Below, piece by piece: positions 32,429 to 41,184 of a stretch of 64,000 nt of DNA. The stretch is from Clostridiales bacterium (lineage in GTDB: Bacteria; Bacillota; Clostridia; Lachnospirales; Lachnospiraceae). Position 1 is the stretch's first letter; each line of letters starts with the position of its first letter. Both the position numbers and the translations under genes were made by a program. The DNA is taken from contig JAHABX010000002.1 of assembly GCA_018376135.1 (NCBI GenBank), forward strand, positions 88,967-152,966. Reading direction: 5' to 3'. Under the pieces are notes generated by a model. It did not search any database. It was not told where the DNA came from and worked only from the letters and a program-made list of their open reading frames with translations.

Positions 32429-35400
32429 ATGAAAACGGTCATTATGGCATGGGCGAAAGAGGGGTTCCGCGAGTTTTTCCTCCCGGGGATCCATAACGCG
32501 GATTATCAGATCAGGCTTGGGAAAAAGGTGTTTCAGCTTCAGGAGGATCTGGAGCTTAAGCTGGAGATTCTGGACGGGAAGTGGAGGATTCAGACAGATG
32601 AAGCATATTCCTTCCGAAACGAATGGGAACCAGGGGACTGCGTGCTGAAGGACGGAAGCCTCTTTACGCTGATTCCGGCCCATGGAAGGGGAAAACTCTC
32701 CCTGATGATTGTACAGTGGGAAAATGCAGGACTTGCCTGCAGAAAATTTGATATTTCCGGTCTGGAGCATTTTTCTGTGGGAAGCAGCGGAGATAATCAG
32801 ATCTGTTATACGTTCCAGAACTATATTTCCAGAATCCATACCGTGTTTACAAAAAGAGGAGGGGTATGGACTGCCACTGACAAAAGCGGAAACGGCACAT
32901 TTGTGGACGGATGCCGCATTCAGGGAAGCAGAGAGCTGAGGTTTGGGGATTGTGTGAACCTGTTCGGACTGAAGCTGATATTTCTGGGTGATGTTATGGC
33001 ATGCTCTGTTGTGGGCGGCGCTGTCAGATGCGGGATCATACCGGAATATGACGCAGGACCGTATGAGGAACTGCCTGCACAGACGGAACGAAAAGAAAAT
33101 AAGAAGTATTATAAGAGTGCACCAAGAACGATCGAGCCTCTTTTTGAGGATGTGATCGAGGTAGAAGGACCTCCGCCGAAAAAACAGGTGAGGCAAAAGC
33201 CGGTATTTATGACCATAGGTCCGTCCTTTACCATGGTGATCCCGATGCTTCTGGGGACGTCTATGGCGATCTTTGCCTCCAGGGCGGGAGGCGGCGGGAG
33301 CGCATTTATGTACACGGGTCTGATCACTGCCGCCGGTTCGGCTGTTTTCGGAACCATGTGGGCGCTTACGAATCTGCGCTATGCCCAGGAGGAGGCAAGA
33401 AGCGATGAGGAGCTGCGGTACAATGCGTATGGCAGCTATATCATCGGTATGACAGGGCGTGTCCGGCAGGCATGCGAGGACAACCGGAGGGCACTGTTTT
33501 TCAATCATCCGTCAGGAGAGGAGTGCTGTGCATTATCGGACGCGGACGGAAGCCTCTGGAACCGCAATCGTGCGCAGGATGATTTTCTGACGGTCAGACT
33601 GGGTCTGGGAGATATGCCGTTCCAAGGAAATATTGAGATTCCCAGGCAGCGCTTCCAGCTTCTGCAGGATGAGCTGATGGAAAAGCCGGGACTTCTCAAA
33701 GACAGCTTTAAGATGCTGTATCAGGTTCCGATCTGTCTGGATCTGCTTCGGTATCCGATGGTGGGTGTGATCGGCGGGGCCGGAAAAAAAGAGGGGTGCC
33801 GGGTGCTTCAGAATATTGCAGCGCAGCTTGCCGCTCACAATTCCTATACGGATGTGAAAATGGTCTTTATTTATGACGGAAATGCCGGTGATACAGATGA
33901 ATCATGGGAATTCGCCAAGTGGCTGCCGCATGTCTGGTCAGAGGATCAGGGAACCCGTTATATTGCCCGGACGAAAGCGGATGTGGGCGATATCAGCTAT
34001 ACACTGGGAAATGTGTTAAGAGGCAGGGCGGAGGAGCAGGATACACTGTCCCATACCCGCTCGATCCTGCGTCCGTGGTATGTACTGTTTCTGATCGATC
34101 CGCAGATGCTGGAGGGAGAACTGATCAGCCGTTATGTGACGAATCCGAAGCAGGAATACGGGATCACGGTATTCTGGCTGGGAGAGCGCTATGAGAATCT
34201 GCCGAACAGCTGCGAGGAGATCATACAGAAGGACGGGTTTGGCTCCGGACTGTTCAATGTGTATGAGGGCAGAGAACGTTTTGTGAAGATCTGTCTTGAA
34301 ACTGTCGGTGACGCAATGCTGAAAAGCCTCTCGCGCAGGCTTTGTACTCTGCGGGTATCCGATGAAGAAAAGGGCGGAGATATCCCGAACCGTCTTGGCT
34401 TCTTCGAGATGTACCGGGCAGCCGGCCTTGAGGAGCTGAGAGTGCTTCAAAGATGGAAAAAGAACAAAGTATATGAGAGCATGCGCGTCCTTGTGGGCCA
34501 GAAGAGCGGCGGACAGGACTGCTATCTGGATATTCATGAGAAATACCATGGTCCCCATGGTCTGGTCGCGGGGACGACAGGCTCCGGAAAGAGCGAGACG
34601 CTGCAGACCTATATTCTTTCACTGGCAGTAAACTTCAGCCCGGATGATGTCTGCTTTTTCATCATCGATTTTAAGGGCGGGGGTATGGCAAATCTGTTTA
34701 CGGATCTGCCGCATCTGGCAGGACAGATATCGAATCTGTCCGGGAATCAGGTAAGGCGTGCCATGGTGTCCATTAAGAGCGAAAACCGCAGGAGACAGAA
34801 GCTGTTTAATGATAACAGTGTGAACAATATCAACAGCTATACGAGACTGTACAAAAACGGAGAGGCATCTGTGCCGGTGCCGCACCTTCTGATCATTATC
34901 GATGAATTTGCAGAGCTTCGGAGAGCAGAGCCGGAATTTATGAAAGAGCTGATCAGTGTGGCGCAGGTAGGAAGAAGTCTTGGCGTGCATCTGATTCTTT
35001 CGACACAGAAGCCGGACGGTACGGTGGACGAGAATATCTGGAGTAATACCAAGTTTCGTCTCTGCCTGCGTGTTCAGGACAAAAAGGACAGCATGGGCAT
35101 GCTGCACAGACCGGAGGCGGCTTATATCACACAGGCAGGGCGCGGATATCTGCAGGTCGGAAATGATGAGATCTTTGAGCAGTTTCAATCCGGCTACAGC
35201 GGTGCCGTCTATGAGAACGGTCAGGATGTGACCGGTACAATTGCGGAGATGCTGACGATCACCGGAAGGAAGGCGATGGCAGGCAGCCGGGCGAAGCGGG
35301 AAAACAGGGAACGTCAGAAAAGAGCATGGTATGCTGCGCTGATCGGAATACTGACAGAAGAGGCGGAGGCTTCCGGGCTGGAGCCAAAGCAGCTGGCTGA

Positions 35401-37366
35401 ACTTCTGGGAGAGGAGGAACAACAGCTGGCGGCGGTCTTTTCAAAAATTGCCCGGATGGGATATGCCTATGAGCAGAATTCACAGAATGTAACACGTCTG
35501 AAGACATTTGCAAAGTATATGCAGGCAGGCATGGATTCGCTGGTTCTTCTCTCCGAAAAAGCGGGTATGAAATTTCCGGAATGTCCGGAGGTCAGCCAGC
35601 TTGACGCCGTGATCGAATATGTGGCGAAGATGGCTTCGGAAAATCACTATTCCAATCCGCAAAGGCTTTGGATGCCGGTCCTGCCGGAGCAGTTTTACGT
35701 GGAAGTTCCGAAAGAATATGCAGGCTACGGACGTATTTTTGAATTGAAAGCGCCTGTCGGACTCTATGATGATCCGGCAAACCAGAATCAGGGAATTCTG
35801 GAGCTTGATTTTGCACAAAACGGGCATCATGCCGTGTGCGGTGGCGTTGCCTCCGGCAAAAGCACGTTTTTGCAGACAGCGGTCTTTTCTCTGCTGCACA
35901 GGTATTCTCCGGAGCAGCTGCAGTTCTATCTTCTGGATTTTGGAAGCAGGATGCTGGCATGTCTTGCAGAAGCACCTCATGTGGGTGGTCTGGTCTGTGA
36001 CGGGGAGGAGGATAAGCTCAGAATATTTATTTCCATGCTGGAGCGTATGATGGACGAACGCCGCGGTGTTTTGAAGGGAGGAAACTTCAGTCAGTATATC
36101 CGGGCCCATGGTCCCGTTCTTCCGGCGGTGGTGATTGTGATCGACAACTATGCCGGATTCCGGGAAAAAACACAGGATGTGTATATGGCGTCGATAATGA
36201 GACTGGCGAAGGAAGGTGTAGGCTGCGGAATTTTTCTCCTGATCAGCGCAGCCGGATTCGGAATCGCAGACATCCCGGGCAAGCTGGCGGATAATATACA
36301 GACGGTCATCGCTCTGGAGATGGGCGATAAGTTCAAATACGGAGAAGTCTTCCGGGTGACGCGTACGGAAGTCCTTCCTGAAGCAGGTGTGAAGGGCAGA
36401 GGGCTGGCATTTGCAGAAGGGGAGCTTCTGGAATTTCAGACAGCGCTGGCGGTAAAAGCAGAGGATGACTTTGAGAGAGGAAGGCTGATCGGGGAGATCA
36501 GCAGGAGGCTGGAACAGGAATGGAAGGGAAGCCGTGCGGCGAAGATCCCGGAGATTCCGGCAGAGCCGGATTATGCAGGGTTCATGCAGGAAACCGGGGT
36601 GAAAAAATATCTGTCGGAAAGCCGGTACCTTCCGATCGGATACCGGAAAGAGGACGCTTCTGTCTATGCCATTGATTTTAGAGATACCTACACCTATCTT
36701 ATTTCCGGAAAAAATGATTCCGGAAAAATGAACGTATTGAAGCTGATCCTGCTTCTGGGCGCTGCAAAAGGAGCAGAGCTGGTGGCAATGGAGAAGGAGA
36801 GCCGGGAACTCAGGGAGCTCACGGAGAAATATGAGGGAACTTATGTGAGTACCCATGAAGAACTGTTCGGGTATTTCAAAGGGCTTCTGCCGGAGTTCAG
36901 GCGCAGAAACCAGCTGAAGAGACAGTATCTGGCGCAGGGAATGGACGAGGATGCCGTATTCGAGAGAATGCAGGAAGAAAAACCGATTTTTATTTTTATT
37001 GCAGATCTTTTGGATTGGATGGAAGATGTCTATAAGCCGCTTCCGGACGGTTCCGGAATGCAGGGATTTCTGGAAAATATTATGGAAAAGGGAAAATGCC
37101 ATAATATTTACTTTTTCGGATGTGTCCGCCCGGAGGATGAGGCAGGTATGCTTGGAAGAAAGGTATTCCGCTGTTTTGCAGATTATGGAACGGGAATCCA
37201 TCTGGGAGGAAATCTGGCTCTGCAGCGGGTATTCAGCTTTTCCAATATTTCCTATATGCAGCAGAACAAGGCATCAAAGCCGGGAAGCGGGCTTGTGCCC
37301 TCTGCCGGTGACAGTTCTACGGCGGAGACGGTGATTCTGCCGCTGGTGCGGAGAAGTGATCTATGA
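32429..37366 (+). CDS. essC: T7SS motor ATPase EssC (FtsK/SpoIIIE family)
   Basis: EssC is the membrane ATPase that powers T7SSb export. The 1,645-residue protein has two N-terminal FHA-like folds (about 1-90 and 100-190; SVGSSGDNQI, SRIHTVF, NGTFVDG), two membrane helices (about 265-320) and three FtsK-type ATPase domains. Domain 1 has Walker A GTTGSGKSET near residue 715 and Walker B LLIIIDEFAE near 820. Domain 2 has GGVASGKSTF near 1140 and VVIVIDNYAG near 1235. Domain 3 has a degenerate SGKNDSGKMN near 1425 (Met after Lys) and IFIFIADLLD. This matches the Firmicute EssC plan. It is the key gene identifying the locus. Confidence 0.95.
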   Translation: MKTVIMAWAKEGFREFFLPGIHNADYQIRLGKKVFQLQEDLELKLEILDGKWRIQTDEAYSFRNEWEPGDCVLKDGSLFTLIPAHGRGKLSLMIVQWENAGLACRKFDISGLEHFSVGSSGDNQICYTFQNYISRIHTVFTKRGGVWTATDKSGNGTFVDGCRIQGSRELRFGDCVNLFGLKLIFLGDVMACSVVGGAVRCGIIPEYDAGPYEELPAQTERKENKKYYKSAPRTIEPLFEDVIEVEGPPPKKQVRQKPVFMTIGPSFTMVIPMLLGTSMAIFASRAGGGGSAFMYTGLITAAGSAVFGTMWALTNLRYAQEEARSDEELRYNAYGSYIIGMTGRVRQACEDNRRALFFNHPSGEECCALSDADGSLWNRNRAQDDFLTVRLGLGDMPFQGNIEIPRQRFQLLQDELMEKPGLLKDSFKMLYQVPICLDLLRYPMVGVIGGAGKKEGCRVLQNIAAQLAAHNSYTDVKMVFIYDGNAGDTDESWEFAKWLPHVWSEDQGTRYIARTKADVGDISYTLGNVLRGRAEEQDTLSHTRSILRPWYVLFLIDPQMLEGELISRYVTNPKQEYGITVFWLGERYENLPNSCEEIIQKDGFGSGLFNVYEGRERFVKICLETVGDAMLKSLSRRLCTLRVSDEEKGGDIPNRLGFFEMYRAAGLEELRVLQRWKKNKVYESMRVLVGQKSGGQDCYLDIHEKYHGPHGLVAGTTGSGKSETLQTYILSLAVNFSPDDVCFFIIDFKGGGMANLFTDLPHLAGQISNLSGNQVRRAMVSIKSENRRRQKLFNDNSVNNINSYTRLYKNGEASVPVPHLLIIIDEFAELRRAEPEFMKELISVAQVGRSLGVHLILSTQKPDGTVDENIWSNTKFRLCLRVQDKKDSMGMLHRPEAAYITQAGRGYLQVGNDEIFEQFQSGYSGAVYENGQDVTGTIAEMLTITGRKAMAGSRAKRENRERQKRAWYAALIGILTEEAEASGLEPKQLAELLGEEEQQLAAVFSKIARMGYAYEQNSQNVTRLKTFAKYMQAGMDSLVLLSEKAGMKFPECPEVSQLDAVIEYVAKMASENHYSNPQRLWMPVLPEQFYVEVPKEYAGYGRIFELKAPVGLYDDPANQNQGILELDFAQNGHHAVCGGVASGKSTFLQTAVFSLLHRYSPEQLQFYLLDFGSRMLACLAEAPHVGGLVCDGEEDKLRIFISMLERMMDERRGVLKGGNFSQYIRAHGPVLPAVVIVIDNYAGFREKTQDVYMASIMRLAKEGVGCGIFLLISAAGFGIADIPGKLADNIQTVIALEMGDKFKYGEVFRVTRTEVLPEAGVKGRGLAFAEGELLEFQTALAVKAEDDFERGRLIGEISRRLEQEWKGSRAAKIPEIPAEPDYAGFMQETGVKKYLSESRYLPIGYRKEDASVYAIDFRDTYTYLISGKNDSGKMNVLKLILLLGAAKGAELVAMEKESRELRELTEKYEGTYVSTHEELFGYFKGLLPEFRRRNQLKRQYLAQGMDEDAVFERMQEEKPIFIFIADLLDWMEDVYKPLPDGSGMQGFLENIMEKGKCHNIYFFGCVRPEDEAGMLGRKVFRCFADYGTGIHLGGNLALQRVFSFSNISYMQQNKASKPGSGLVPSAGDSSTAETVILPLVRRSDL

Positions 37367-38073
37367 TACGGATGCTGATCTTAAACGGAAAACGTGGGGA
37401 GGCTGAGCTTATCACGGCAGAAGCCCGCAGACAGGCGGCTCTTCTGACCGATGAGCGCTGGGAGATCCGCTGGATGACAAAGTGGCAGGAGACCGGGACA
37501 GCGTCGCCGGATATTGCATATCTGGATGTGACGACCAGAGAGGGACTGACGGCGGCAGAGCGGGTACGAAGTCTCTGGAAAAGTGTCTATATGGTGCTGA
37601 TCATCTCAGAGGAGCTGTCTCCGCTTTTATATCTGCGCCCTGCCATTATGGCGGCTTCGGTCCTTCTGCGCCCCTTTCAGGAGGTGCAGGCAAAGGAGAG
37701 TATCCGGGAAGCAATCCGCTATCTCCCGACCGGAAAGGAAGAGGAGGATGAGGTATTCGTTATTGCCGACCGAGAGGGAAAGGTGCGTCTGCCTCTTCGG
37801 AATATCCTGTATTTTGAAGCCAGAGCAAAGAAAATATACGCGGCTCTGGAAACGGAAGAATATGGGTTTTATGATTCCATGGAGCATGTGCTGGAACGGC
37901 TGCCCGGCTTTTTCTGCAGATGCCACCGGGGATATGTCATAAATCTTCGGCATGTAAAGCGTTACCAGTCTTCGGCAGGGATATGTGTGCTCGATCAGGA
38001 TGTGGAGATACCGGTATCCAGAAGTTTTCGTCAGAATATGAAAGAGAGGTTTTCAGATTGGAAACAGGAATGA
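37363..38073 (+). CDS. LytTR-family DNA-binding regulator with receiver-like domain
   Basis: A 236-residue protein. The C-terminal LytTR domain (about 130-232) shows RNILYFEARAKKIYA, FFRCHRGYVINL and the closing IPVSRSF motif. The N-terminal 115 residues have the strand-helix rhythm of a receiver (DIAYLDVT keeps a central Asp, MVLIISEE follows) but the acidic pocket at the start is missing, so classical phosphotransfer is doubtful. Overlap of 4 bp at both ends places it within the T7SS operon, where it likely autoregulates. No LytTR binding repeats were identified with confidence. Confidence 0.88.
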   Translation: MIRMLILNGKRGEAELITAEARRQAALLTDERWEIRWMTKWQETGTASPDIAYLDVTTREGLTAAERVRSLWKSVYMVLIISEELSPLLYLRPAIMAASVLLRPFQEVQAKESIREAIRYLPTGKEEEDEVFVIADREGKVRLPLRNILYFEARAKKIYAALETEEYGFYDSMEHVLERLPGFFCRCHRGYVINLRHVKRYQSSAGICVLDQDVEIPVSRSFRQNMKERFSDWKQE

Positions 38074-38747
38074 TCGTCAAAAAGAAGGAGCTGCTCTTTC
38101 TGATCTCCTGCAGAAGCAGCAAGTATTATCCGGCTCTGTTTGAACCGGATCGGGCGGGAGAACCTCAGATTATCCTGGAAAGTCTGTTTCAAAAAGGATG
38201 GATAGAAAATACGGGGGAGCGGTTCCGGGTGGTGCCTGAGGTGGCGGCATGGGTGAAGCAGATATCCGGAGCGGATATGCTGCTGTGTCTGTACAGTGCA
38301 GATCGAAGGAAGGAGCTTTTATATCTGTATCCGGGAGAAAAGATTCTGGCGGTACAGGAATCGTTCTGCAGAAAAGATGCGCTCAGGCTTCTGGAACTGG
38401 AAACGGACGAAATCTCAGGATATCTGGAGGAGCAGGGGCTGCTGGGTGAAGATTCAGGCTGGGAACCGCTGCCCTGTACGGACAGAAGCACGGAGATACT
38501 GCCCGGGAGAATGGAAAAGAGAAGCGGGCTTTCTGCATATCCGTGGGTACGGCTTCTGGCGGAGCTGGTGGATACGGAATCCGGGTGCGTACTCGGGCAT
38601 GCCGGAATTATTCGGAACGGCTTTCGGGATGAGATCATAATGGAAGACAGAACAGAGGGAAGAACAGTCACAGAGCCGTATACGTCAGAAAAATTTACGG
38701 AGATACTGCTGGATTGGTTCCGGCAGAATAAGGAGGGCATAAAATGA
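38070..38747 (+). CDS. T7SS-associated protein, possibly EspG-like chaperone
   Basis: A 225-residue soluble protein with no certain family. Its pattern (an opening hydrophobic strand, a helix with LxxLxxKGWIE, ERFRVVPEVAAWVKQISGAD, then LYSADRRKELLYLYPGEKIL and a helix ending LEEQGLL) recalls EspG chaperones of actinobacterial ESX systems, which bind PE/PPE-type substrates. This is pattern resemblance only. Placed between the LytTR regulator and the YukD-like gene, with 4-bp overlaps at both ends, it must be a component of this secretion locus; a role in binding the WXG100 or lipase substrates is plausible. Confidence 0.5.
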   Translation: MIVKKKELLFLISCRSSKYYPALFEPDRAGEPQIILESLFQKGWIENTGERFRVVPEVAAWVKQISGADMLLCLYSADRRKELLYLYPGEKILAVQESFCRKDALRLLELETDEISGYLEEQGLLGEDSGWEPLPCTDRSTEILPGRMEKRSGLSAYPWVRLLAELVDTESGCVLGHAGIIRNGFRDEIIMEDRTEGRTVTEPYTSEKFTEILLDWFRQNKEGIK

Positions 38748-38989
38748 TCTTGGTGGACGTATATATCCCGGCAGTGGACCAGACCTATGATTTTAGACTG
38801 GAGGAATCCTGCTGTCCGGATGTGATCACTGGTGAGATATGTGAAATGGCGGAGCAGAAGGAACAGATGATTCCCGGGAAGAAAGAACAGCTTCTTCTGT
38901 TTGATGCAAGTACAGGCCGGATGCTTTTGCGGGACAGAACGCTCACAGAGAACGGTGTGGCGGACGGACATCTTCTGATCATGGTCTGA
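38744..38989 (+). CDS. YukD/EsaB-like ubiquitin-fold protein
   Basis: An 81-residue protein with the size and pattern of EsaB/YukD: ILVDVYIPAVDQTYDFRL at the N terminus and the closing LTENGVADGHLLIMV, equivalent to the TLxxxGIxDGxxLxl of the family. EsaB is a conserved cytosolic T7SSb component that interacts with EssC or EssB. It overlaps the preceding gene by 4 bp and ends the first part of the operon. Confidence 0.8.
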   Translation: MILVDVYIPAVDQTYDFRLEESCCPDVITGEICEMAEQKEQMIPGKKEQLLLFDASTGRMLLRDRTLTENGVADGHLLIMV

Positions 38990-39083
38990 AGCTGCTGTTC
39001 GTCGGATGAAACAGGTCGTTTGTCAGGAATTGTAATCTTACAGGAGATCCTATGTTAAGGTATAGCCACAGGAGGAGAACAAC

Positions 39084-39440
39084 ATGTTTCGGGTTTCACT
39101 GGATCAGATGAAAAAACAGCAGACTGATATGGCGGAGTTTTCGGAGAAGATCCACAGAGCCTGTATCCGGCTGGAAGCTCAGAAAAGTGTGCTGAGGGAG
39201 ATGGACAGTTTTTCGGAAATCGCAGCATGGTTGGGAAAGACGGAAGAGATGCTTCAGATGCAGGCTGTCAAAACAAAGGAGCTGGGAGATGCGCTGGAAG
39301 CCGTTATCCGGTTTTATCGGAATTGTGAGGAAAATATTCTGGAACATCTGGAAAACGGTCCTGCCGGTGAGACGGAGGAGGTGCTGATATTCTCCAAACC
39401 GGAGCATCCGGGCAGATGGGCGGATTTTCTGGAATTTTAA
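39084..39440 (+). CDS. Small helical T7SS-associated protein
   Basis: A 118-residue all-helical protein. There is no canonical WXG turn, but AAWLGKTEEML occupies a comparable place between two long helices, and the start MFRVSLDQMKKQQTDMAEFS resembles small targeting partners of T7SS effectors. AGGAGGAG precedes the ATG. It opens the run of six small proteins after a 94-bp gap holding only a weak possible promoter (TTGTAA near 39035). Confidence 0.65.
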   Translation: MFRVSLDQMKKQQTDMAEFSEKIHRACIRLEAQKSVLREMDSFSEIAAWLGKTEEMLQMQAVKTKELGDALEAVIRFYRNCEENILEHLENGPAGETEEVLIFSKPEHPGRWADFLEF

Positions 39441-39452
39441 GGAGGTGGACGA

Positions 39453-39758
39453 ATGGGAGTCAGCTATATCGAAATGCATTCCAACAGGCTGGAACAGGAT
39501 ATGGATATGCTGAAGGCATGCATGGAGCGTTCCAGACAGTGTCTGACAGAGGTCTCGGATATTGTGACCGCGCTGGACGGACAATGGGAGGGCGCGTCAA
39601 ACAGCAGATTTAATCAGAGCATTATAGAGGATCTGAATTTCCTTGGAGAGGTGATCGAGAAGGTGGCGGATCTGCTGGAATGTCTTGGATATGCGGATAA
39701 GGAATATGTGGAGTGCGAGAACTCTGTGGCAGATATCATTGCTGCCGTAAGAATATGA
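39453..39758 (+). CDS. WXG100-type protein
   Basis: A 101-residue helical hairpin with the turn motif GQWEGASN (W-E-G) near residue 46. WXG100 proteins are secreted by T7SS as dimers or bind effector domains. GGAGGTGG lies 5-8 bp upstream. Confidence 0.9.
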   Translation: MGVSYIEMHSNRLEQDMDMLKACMERSRQCLTEVSDIVTALDGQWEGASNSRFNQSIIEDLNFLGEVIEKVADLLECLGYADKEYVECENSVADIIAAVRI

Positions 39759-39768
39759 GGTGACAGAT

Positions 39769-40086
39769 ATGCCGGAATATATTGTAAAGATCAGCACAGA
39801 GCAGCTGGCGCAGGCATCGGGAGACATCGGAAAAAAGGTGAAGGATCTCAGGAGTGCATTTGAAGAAATGACGGATGCTGTAAACCGGACAAATGGTTAC
39901 TGGCTCGGAGAAGCGGGAGAAGCGCACAGAAAGGCTTATCGGCAGATGCAGTCCGGTCAGGAGGAAATATTGAGACGCCTGTCGGAGCAGGCCGTCGACC
40001 TGGCGCAGATCGCGGGGATCTGGGAGACGGCAGAACAGGAAGTAAGAGAACTCAATCAATCTCTTCCGGATGATGTGATCGAGTAG
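39769..40086 (+). CDS. WXG100-like protein (WLG variant)
   Basis: A 105-residue helical hairpin with NGYWLGEAGEA at the turn (WLG instead of WEG). The start is the ATG at 39769, with GAGG at 39757-39760, rather than the GTG at 39760. The C terminus (ELNQSLPDDVIE) closely resembles that of the protein at 40815-41129 (AQSLSSDVIV), suggesting duplication. Confidence 0.85.
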   Translation: MPEYIVKISTEQLAQASGDIGKKVKDLRSAFEEMTDAVNRTNGYWLGEAGEAHRKAYRQMQSGQEEILRRLSEQAVDLAQIAGIWETAEQEVRELNQSLPDDVIE

Positions 40087-40098
40087 AGGAGGCTGTAC

Positions 40099-40407
40099 AT
40101 GGACAAAAATACAATTGAAGTCAATTTTCAGGAAGCCATGGCAAGTGCAGATGAGCTGGACGGAATCGCAAATGAACTGGAACGGGTTCTGAAAAACGAA
40201 TATGCAGAATCGCAGGCACAGCTGTACGCCAGCTGGAGCGGGGCAAATGCAGACTTCTACCGTTCCAAGAGCACAAAGCTGACAGAGCAGATACAGGATT
40301 CGGTTTCCCGTATCCATACTGCTGCATCAGAAATCAGAAGCACAGCAAGGTGGCTCCGCAATGCAGAGCTGGCGGCGCTGGCGATCGCAGGCAGGAGAGA
40401 TTATTAA
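40099..40407 (+). CDS. WXG100-like protein (WSG variant)
   Basis: A 102-residue helical hairpin with ASWSGANADFYRSKS at the turn (W-S-G). It begins 12 bp after the previous member. A secreted substrate or partner of the lipase effector is likely. Confidence 0.85.
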   Translation: MDKNTIEVNFQEAMASADELDGIANELERVLKNEYAESQAQLYASWSGANADFYRSKSTKLTEQIQDSVSRIHTAASEIRSTARWLRNAELAALAIAGRRDY

Positions 40408-40443
40408 TAAAATGATGTTCATAAAACAAGGAGGAAAAAGATT

Positions 40444-40746
40444 ATGGCACAGATTCGAGTAACAATGTCGCAGTTAAAGGCACAGGCAGAGCAGCTGGAG
40501 GCGCTGAATGAACAGTTTAAGTCTCAGATAAACGACCTTGAGGCAACGGAGCAGCAGCTCGGAACCATGTGGGAGGGCGAAGCAAAAAATGCTTTCCACA
40601 ATGCATTTTCAAGCGATAAGGCACAGATGGACAACTTTTACGGAGCGATTAAAATGTATGTGCAGGCTCTTCTTGCTGACGCAGCGAAATACAGTCAGGC
40701 AGAGGCAGCGAGCTACAATCTTGCGGCAGAAAGAACCTATAAGTAA
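40444..40746 (+). CDS. WXG100 protein, EsxA-like
   Basis: A 100-residue protein, the most canonical member: MAQIRVTMSQLKAQAEQLEA, then TMWEGEAKNAFHNAF, and about 50 further helical residues. AAGGAGGAAAAAG gives a strong ribosome binding site, consistent with an abundant EsxA-type substrate that is also a core component. Confidence 0.92.
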   Translation: MAQIRVTMSQLKAQAEQLEALNEQFKSQINDLEATEQQLGTMWEGEAKNAFHNAFSSDKAQMDNFYGAIKMYVQALLADAAKYSQAEAASYNLAAERTYK

Positions 40747-40814
40747 ACGCGTGGCGGCAAAAGGACAGGACCAAAGATAACCGTCAAAAGGTCAGATAGA
40801 AAAGGAGATCAATT

Positions 40815-41129
40815 ATGGAAGGATTATTAAGAGTTACACCGGAACAGTTAATTACGACTTCAAACGAGTTTTCCAGCAAGGCAGGTACGGTAGGCAGCCT
40901 GACCAGCGAGATGATGAATCTGGTGACCGGGCTGGCAAGCGGCTGGGAGGGCGAGGGCTCTACAGCATATATCAGCAAGTTCAAGGGTCTGGAGGATGAC
41001 ATCCAGCGGATGATCCGGATGATTCAGGAGCATTCCGCAGACTTGAATGAAATGGCAAATGCGTACAGGACTGCAGAGAGCCAGGTAGTGGAGCTGGCAC
41101 AAAGCCTTTCCTCCGATGTGATCGTTTAA
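40815..41129 (+). CDS. WXG100 protein
   Basis: A 104-residue helical hairpin with ASGWEGEGSTAYISKF at the turn and a VTPEQLITTSNEFSSKAGTV first helix. AAAAGGAGAT precedes the ATG. It is the last of the small-protein run and is followed by a strong hairpin. Confidence 0.92.
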   Translation: MEGLLRVTPEQLITTSNEFSSKAGTVGSLTSEMMNLVTGLASGWEGEGSTAYISKFKGLEDDIQRMIRMIQEHSADLNEMANAYRTAESQVVELAQSLSSDVIV

Positions 41130-41136
41130 TCTTTGG

Positions 41137-41162
41137 ACAGGGCAGCCTTACGGCTGCCCTGT
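41137..41162 (+). terminator. Strong hairpin after the WXG100 run
   Basis: ACAGGGCAGCC (41137-41147) pairs perfectly with its complement at 41152-41162 around TTAC. The following ATAATTTC is a poor T-tract, so it may act as a partial terminator or 3' stabiliser, raising WXG100 mRNA over effector mRNA. Confidence 0.75.
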
Positions 41163-41184
41163 ATAATTTCTGAGAGGAATACGG

